36,094 nt of DNA. Source: Onstottus_B sp035558335 (GTDB taxonomy: Bacteria; Acidobacteriota; Blastocatellia; UBA7656). The position numbers were made by a program, and so were the translations under genes. Positions 32,857 to 36,094 of the stretch are shown one piece after another; the stretch's first letter is position 1, and each line of letters starts with the position of its first letter. Where the stretch lies: the NCBI GenBank assembly GCA_035558335.1, contig DATMCM010000180.1, forward strand, positions 1-36,094, written 5' to 3'. The notes beneath the pieces were generated by a model. The model was not told where the DNA came from and searched no databases. It was given only the letters and a program-made list of their open reading frames with translations.

Positions 32857-33375
32857 ATGTTCAAACCCGCTTTGTTCGCCGTTATCCTATCGTTATTCGT
32901 CGATGTGTGCGGATACAAACCCGCAGGCAAGGGCAAGAGCTTGCCGGTCTACATAAAAACGATCGCCGTTCCCATCTTTCAGAACTCGAGCCTTAAGTAT
33001 CGAGTCGAGCAACGATTCACCCAGGCTGTTATAGAGGAGATACTGAAGCGTGCCCGCGGGGTACGCGTCACAACTAATCCTGATGGCGCTGATGCCGTGC
33101 TGAATGGGGATATACGCAACTTTCACGCTGCCGGTACGATACTGGACGATAAGGGGCGTACGCGAATGTGGGACCTGCGAATCGTCGTCAGCGTCACGGT
33201 CCGTGATTTGAAAAATCACAAGATCCTTTTTGAGAACCCCCGGCTGTCATTCGAGGGGGAGTATCAGCTTTCTGACGATCCTCAGTCTTTCTTTAACGAA
33301 GAGAACCCCGCGGTCATGCGCGTAGCCAAAGACTTTGCACAATCGATCGTATCCACAATAATGGAAGGACTGTGA
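32857..33375 (+). CDS. lptE: LPS-assembly lipoprotein LptE-like
   Basis: LptE plugs the LptD barrel that inserts lipopolysaccharide in the outer membrane. The 172-residue product has a short hydrophobic leader and a Cys at 18 followed by GYKPAGKGK; FVDVCG is a non-ideal lipobox because of Val before Cys. Family features are VYIKTIAVPIFQNSSLKYRVEQRFTQAVIEEI (landmark for residues 29-60), an RVTTNPDGADAVLNGDI block, and FENPRLSFEGEYQL. It overlaps holA by GTGA and in E. coli the same pair follows leuS. That synteny, rather than strong sequence motifs, is the main support. Confidence 0.82.
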   Translation: MFKPALFAVILSLFVDVCGYKPAGKGKSLPVYIKTIAVPIFQNSSLKYRVEQRFTQAVIEEILKRARGVRVTTNPDGADAVLNGDIRNFHAAGTILDDKGRTRMWDLRIVVSVTVRDLKNHKILFENPRLSFEGEYQLSDDPQSFFNEENPAVMRVAKDFAQSIVSTIMEGL

Positions 33376-34451
33376 GCAGCAAGCGCCCCAAGAAGAAGCT
33401 GGACGGCCTGACCTACGAAGCGTTTTCCAGGCAAATCAACGAGCGCCGTCTTGACCCGCTCTACCTGTTCCTGGGCGAAGAAGTGTATCTGCAAGAGCGC
33501 GCGCTCAGTGCACTCACCGACACAATCGACGAGGCGAGCCGGCTGTTCAATGTCGGAGTGTTTGTGATGGGCGCAGACTCCGGCTCGGGTTCCAAAACAA
33601 CGGCAGCTCAAGCGATCGACGCAGCGAATCAGTTGCCGATGATGTCTAGCCGTCGAATCGTGGTTGTTCGCGAGTTCGACAAGATCAAAGAAGAAGAGCT
33701 CGAACTGGTGGTAAGTTATTTGAAGCACCCCTCGCCGACTACTACGTTGGTCTTTCAAGCTGTGTCGGCCGATCAACGGAGAAAGATCACAACTGCGCTT
33801 ACCAAGTCCTGCACGGTTGTGTCGTTCGACTCACTAAGAGACGATGAGGCTCGCCGGTGGGCTGAAGGGTATGTCAAGCGGTGTGGGAGCCGCATCGAGC
33901 CGCGAGCGCTCGATCGGCTGATTACTCTCGGCGGCACTCGCCTTTCCCGTTTGGTAAACGAGCTTGAAAAACTTGCGGCCTACGCGGGCGGCGAGGTCAT
34001 TACCGAGGCCGCAGTGCTCGAACTGGTGCCGCGCTCTCGTGAACACACCAGCTGGGAACTCTGGGATACGATCATTCGCCGGGACGGCAAGCGTGCGACG
34101 CGATTGATAAGACGTTTACTTGACGATGGAGACACGGGCGCGCCACTCATGATCCTCGGTGCTCTCGCTAGTTTATATAGACGAATGATAGTGGGAAAAG
34201 AACTGCTTGATCGAGGAGCGAGCTTCGACGAGTTTGCGCGGGCGGTTGGACAGTGGCGAGATGGCGCAACCTACTGGAGAACACGCCTCAACCGTACATC
34301 GCGCTCCGAGATAGTTCGGGGGCTTCACCGGATAGCTCAGGTTGATAACGCAATCAAGAATGCAGAGGCTACGCCCAGGCTTCAAATGGAATACCTGGTT
34401 GCTGAGTTAATACAACAAGACGGTGTGACAAAGGACAGCGGCGCGCGATGA
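33372..34451 (+). CDS. holA: DNA polymerase III delta subunit (HolA)
   Basis: HolA opens the sliding clamp as part of the clamp loader. The 359-residue product has the expected layout: PLYLFLGEEVYLQERALSAL at the start, LPMMSSRRIVVVREFDKI, TTTLVFQAVSADQRRKITTA, a GGTRLSRLVNELEKLAAYAG block and a C-terminal helical part with ALASLYRRMIVGKELL and NAIKNAEATPRLQMEYLVAEL. It starts with GTG 33372 overlapping the lptE stop, so translation is likely coupled. Length is normal. Confidence 0.92.
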   Translation: MSSKRPKKKLDGLTYEAFSRQINERRLDPLYLFLGEEVYLQERALSALTDTIDEASRLFNVGVFVMGADSGSGSKTTAAQAIDAANQLPMMSSRRIVVVREFDKIKEEELELVVSYLKHPSPTTTLVFQAVSADQRRKITTALTKSCTVVSFDSLRDDEARRWAEGYVKRCGSRIEPRALDRLITLGGTRLSRLVNELEKLAAYAGGEVITEAAVLELVPRSREHTSWELWDTIIRRDGKRATRLIRRLLDDGDTGAPLMILGALASLYRRMIVGKELLDRGASFDEFARAVGQWRDGATYWRTRLNRTSRSEIVRGLHRIAQVDNAIKNAEATPRLQMEYLVAELIQQDGVTKDSGAR

Positions 34452-34740
34452 GGCCCTAAGAAGGTTCCGTCACTAACCCGGATCCTATTATCTCCAGCGA
34501 GATACTAATCGACATTCACTGCAAGCCTCTTGCGTGATACCAGCGCAATTCGTTGAGTTGATATCCGGGAGCCGATAAGGATCGAGTTTTCGAGCAGCGT
34601 GGGTGGCTCATGACTGCCCGTAGTGGCACGGAGGAGGATGATGTGAACCTGGAAGGCCACTTCTCCCAGGGAGCCCGCTCGTTAACGGTATCGAGCTGTT
34701 TGATGCTACGGTGTTTTTCGAATCGGTAGATCGCTGAACA
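34452..34740. other. Convergent intergenic region with possible RNA structure
   Basis: About 290 bases lie between the ends of holA (+) and rpsT (-). The part 34560-34730 contains several pairable segments (AGTGGC with GCCACT near 34622-34664, CTCCCAGGGAG near 34666, CTGGAAG with CTTCTCCCAG) and a GGAGGAGG at 34630-34637 followed by a 28-codon GTG frame (34643-34729). I tested it by eye against tRNA, 6S, SRP, tmRNA and RNase P signatures and none fit. It holds no supported gene. Confidence 0.35.
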
Positions 34741-35007
34741 CTAAGCGGACATGCCGTTCACTTTGGAAGTGAGGCGAGATTTGTGTCTTGCTGCGCCGTT
34801 TTGATGAAGCACGCCCTTTTGAATTGATCGGTCTATCACCGAGACAGTTTGAGCTAGCAGCGAGCTTGCCTCTTCCCGGTTTCCGGCTTCGATGGCCGCG
34901 CGGAGCTTTTTGATTTGCGTGCGTAGATTACTTCGGTTGCGGCTGTTAACCTCGTTGCGTCGCGCCGTTTGCCTCACGCGCTTCTCTGCAGACTTATGAT
35001 TAGCCAT
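34741..35007 (-). CDS. rpsT: 30S ribosomal protein S20
   Basis: The 88-residue basic protein starts MANHKSAEKRVRQTARRNEV and continues NSRNRSNLRTQIKKLRAAIE, the typical S20 start. It ends in KGVLHQNGAARHKSRLTSKV, the C-terminal signature. S20 binds 16S rRNA early in 30S assembly. GAGGAGAG lies about nine bases upstream of the ATG, and a strong promoter precedes it. It is transcribed alone and converges on holA. Confidence 0.96.
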   Translation of the reverse strand: MANHKSAEKRVRQTARRNEVNSRNRSNLRTQIKKLRAAIEAGNREEASSLLAQTVSVIDRSIQKGVLHQNGAARHKSRLTSKVNGMSA

Positions 35008-35060
35008 TGCTTCGAACTCTCCTCATACGGTCGTGAAAATCTTGTCGGAAAAAGACCACT

Positions 35061-35090
35061 AGAATAGCGGGCTGATGAAGGAAGTGTCAA
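35061..35090 (-). promoter_or_regulatory. Strong sigma-70 promoter for rpsT
   Basis: On the minus strand a perfect TTGACA (complement of 35085-35090) and TATTCT (complement of 35061-35066) are separated by 18 bases. The leader is about 45 bases and contains the GAGGAGAG ribosome site. This is the best sigma-70 match seen in the window. Confidence 0.7.
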
Positions 35091-35170
35091 GGCAACGGCA
35101 ACCGCTGATTTCAAGAAACCCTTAAGCCGTCCAGTGTGATCGCGATCCCTCCTGTGAGTTAAAGACCCGT

Positions 35171-35710
35171 TCAATCTTTCCCAAAGCGTGCGACCGTGAA
35201 CCGCTCGACTCGTACCGGGACTCCGGGCGGGATTCCAGCCTTCAGGTGAACAGCTTGCCACTGATCTTCAACGGTTTCGATTCCCTCTATGCGCGGAAGC
35301 AACAGGCCGCGGCGACTTCCGTCCAGAGTCTCGATGATCACTCCGTAGCGAGCCGCATCGAGGTCTTCGGGACCGCGCGCCGGCTCGGGGCGCTCGAGCA
35401 CGTCTACCCCGTACCTCAACCCAGCCAATTCGTGTCTCGCGACTGGCGCAAACCGCGAGTCACGAGTGGCGGCGCTTATTGCGTTTTGAATGACCTCTTC
35501 TGCAACTGTTGAACGCGCCGGCTCGATCGTTCCGATGCAGCCTCGCAACTGGCCATCCATCGTCCGAAGCGTGACAAAGACACCTGCACTCTCGCTCAGC
35601 GTCCCTTGAACGTCTAGTGGCGGTTCAAGAGTCTCACCATGCATGACAAACTTCTCTACTGCTAACCTCGCGAGCTCGGGTAAGGATATGTTGTTGGGCG
35701 GACGTTGCAT
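35171..35710 (-). CDS. amrA: AMMECR1 domain protein (AmmeMemoRadiSam system protein A)
   Basis: The 179-residue product has the AMMECR1 core: GVFVTLRTMDGQLRGCIGTI, NAISAATRDSRFAPVARHEL, VDVLERPEPA, YGVIIETLDGSRRGLLLPRI and QAVHLKAGIPPGVPVRVERF. The LRGCIGT motif is the family hallmark. Together with a Memo-like protein and a radical SAM enzyme it forms the AmmeMemoRadiSam group of unknown reaction. It lies 29 bases after the Memo-like gene on the same strand. No radical SAM partner is visible in the window; it may lie beyond the right edge. Confidence 0.92.
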   Translation of the reverse strand: MQRPPNNISLPELARLAVEKFVMHGETLEPPLDVQGTLSESAGVFVTLRTMDGQLRGCIGTIEPARSTVAEEVIQNAISAATRDSRFAPVARHELAGLRYGVDVLERPEPARGPEDLDAARYGVIIETLDGSRRGLLLPRIEGIETVEDQWQAVHLKAGIPPGVPVRVERFTVARFGKD

Positions 35711-35739
35711 GGTTTCCGGTTCCCATCAAAAACGAGATC

Positions 35740-36094
35740 CTATAGTCCCCGTGTATCCTTCGCGGTTTCGTCCAACAAAACTGCAACCATGTAGCCTACG
35801 CCGAAGGGACCCTCGTAGCTAAGCACTTGATGATCGCGGAGGGCTTCATCGACGCTGCCAAGAGCGATGACGATTGAGCGATAGCCGCACTCACCGGCGC
35901 GCTCTCTCAAATCCGAGTCAACGTTCAGAGCTTTGCTGGCGTCGCCACTCGCGATCGCATCAACTATTCGTTCGTCAAACAGGTGGGCGGTGGGTTCGAA
36001 CTCATACGGGCCCCCGACGACCAGCCGGTGGCTCAGGTCGCCGCTGGCGACGACAGCCACGCGACGCCCCAACTCTCCGGCAGCCCGAGCGATT
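35740..36094 (-). CDS. amrB: Memo/class III extradiol dioxygenase-like protein (AmmeMemoRadiSam protein B), C-terminal part
   Basis: The frame stays open to the window edge, so this is the C-terminal 118 residues of a longer protein. Features are ARAAGELGRRVAVVASGDLSHRL with the conserved SGDLSH, then CGYRSIVIALGSVDEAL and EGPFGVGYMVAVLL, which match the end of Memo and LigB-like proteins. The Memo family shares a fold with class III dioxygenases but lacks a confirmed reaction in bacteria. Co-location with an AMMECR1 gene supports protein B of AmmeMemoRadiSam over a true dioxygenase. The N-terminal metal ligands are outside the window. Confidence 0.85.
   Translation of the reverse strand, partial: IARAAGELGRRVAVVASGDLSHRLVVGGPYEFEPTAHLFDERIVDAIASGDASKALNVDSDLRERAGECGYRSIVIALGSVDEALRDHQVLSYEGPFGVGYMVAVLLDETAKDTRGL

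Noticed and set aside
34643..34729. 28-codon GTG frame behind GGAGGAGG
   Set aside because: The ribosome site is good, but the frame is too short and there is no comparative support; kept only as part of the intergenic finding.
35990..36010. GGTTCGAACTC resembling a tRNA T-loop
   Set aside because: It lies within the Memo-like coding sequence and no acceptor, D or anticodon stems surround it.

Overview
The window reads as a chromosomal segment of a diderm bacterium, most likely Acidobacteriota (a Blastocatellia-like lineage). This is an inference from gene style, not from a marker gene. It carries an LptE lipoprotein (outer membrane with LPS transport), a DUF4388-J-domain-TPR protein, a zinc-ribbon protein of a kind I associate with Acidobacteriota and Chloroflexota, many secreted or Tat-exported proteins and moderately GC-rich coding sequence. 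No rRNA, tRNA, CRISPR array, insertion sequence or prophage was recognised.

Layout. 1-1002 (+): end of pheT, a short coiled-coil protein and zapA. 1032-1959 (-): purE followed by a DUF5655 protein. 2237-3157 (+): family 4 uracil-DNA glycosylase, convergent with a zinc-ribbon gene (3219-3560). 4047-6299 (+): two secreted proteins, one with two FlgT-C-like repeats and one with an apparent atypical kinase fold, ending in a clear terminator. 6366-9440 (-): a 1024-residue fusion of a chemoreceptor signalling domain to a solute-binding domain. 9807-12278: two convergent J-domain proteins. 12590-16027 (-): beta-propeller, pentaheme cytochrome c and Tat amidohydrolase, a likely exported redox/hydrolase operon. 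16166-21844 (-): hyuB, yggS, yggT, DUF167, yebC, ruvC and an HSL-type esterase, in that transcription order. hyuB contains a 117-bp palindromic element read through in frame. 21952-22848 (+): endonuclease IV behind a promoter that predicts a leaderless mRNA. 22872-24248 (-): an exported PHP-domain protein. 24598-34451 (+): leuS, lptE and holA, an order known from E. coli, but here split by about 5.6 kb holding an unknown membrane protein (-) and an S8 protease, GNAT and J-like/PilZ gene run (+). 34741-36094 (-): rpsT and the AMMECR1/Memo pair, cut by the window edge.

Housekeeping functions are translation (pheT, leuS, rpsT), division (zapA), purine synthesis (purE), repair and recombination (udg, nfo, ruvC), replication (holA) and envelope assembly (lptE). 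The most interesting material lies between them: the chemoreceptor/solute-binding fusion with altered hairpin-tip residues, the in-frame palindrome in hyuB, the S8 protease with twelve LL-rich hexapeptides beside a GNAT and a degenerate J-PilZ protein, and the secreted kinase-like protein. All functions are deduced from reading the sequence; no database search was possible.
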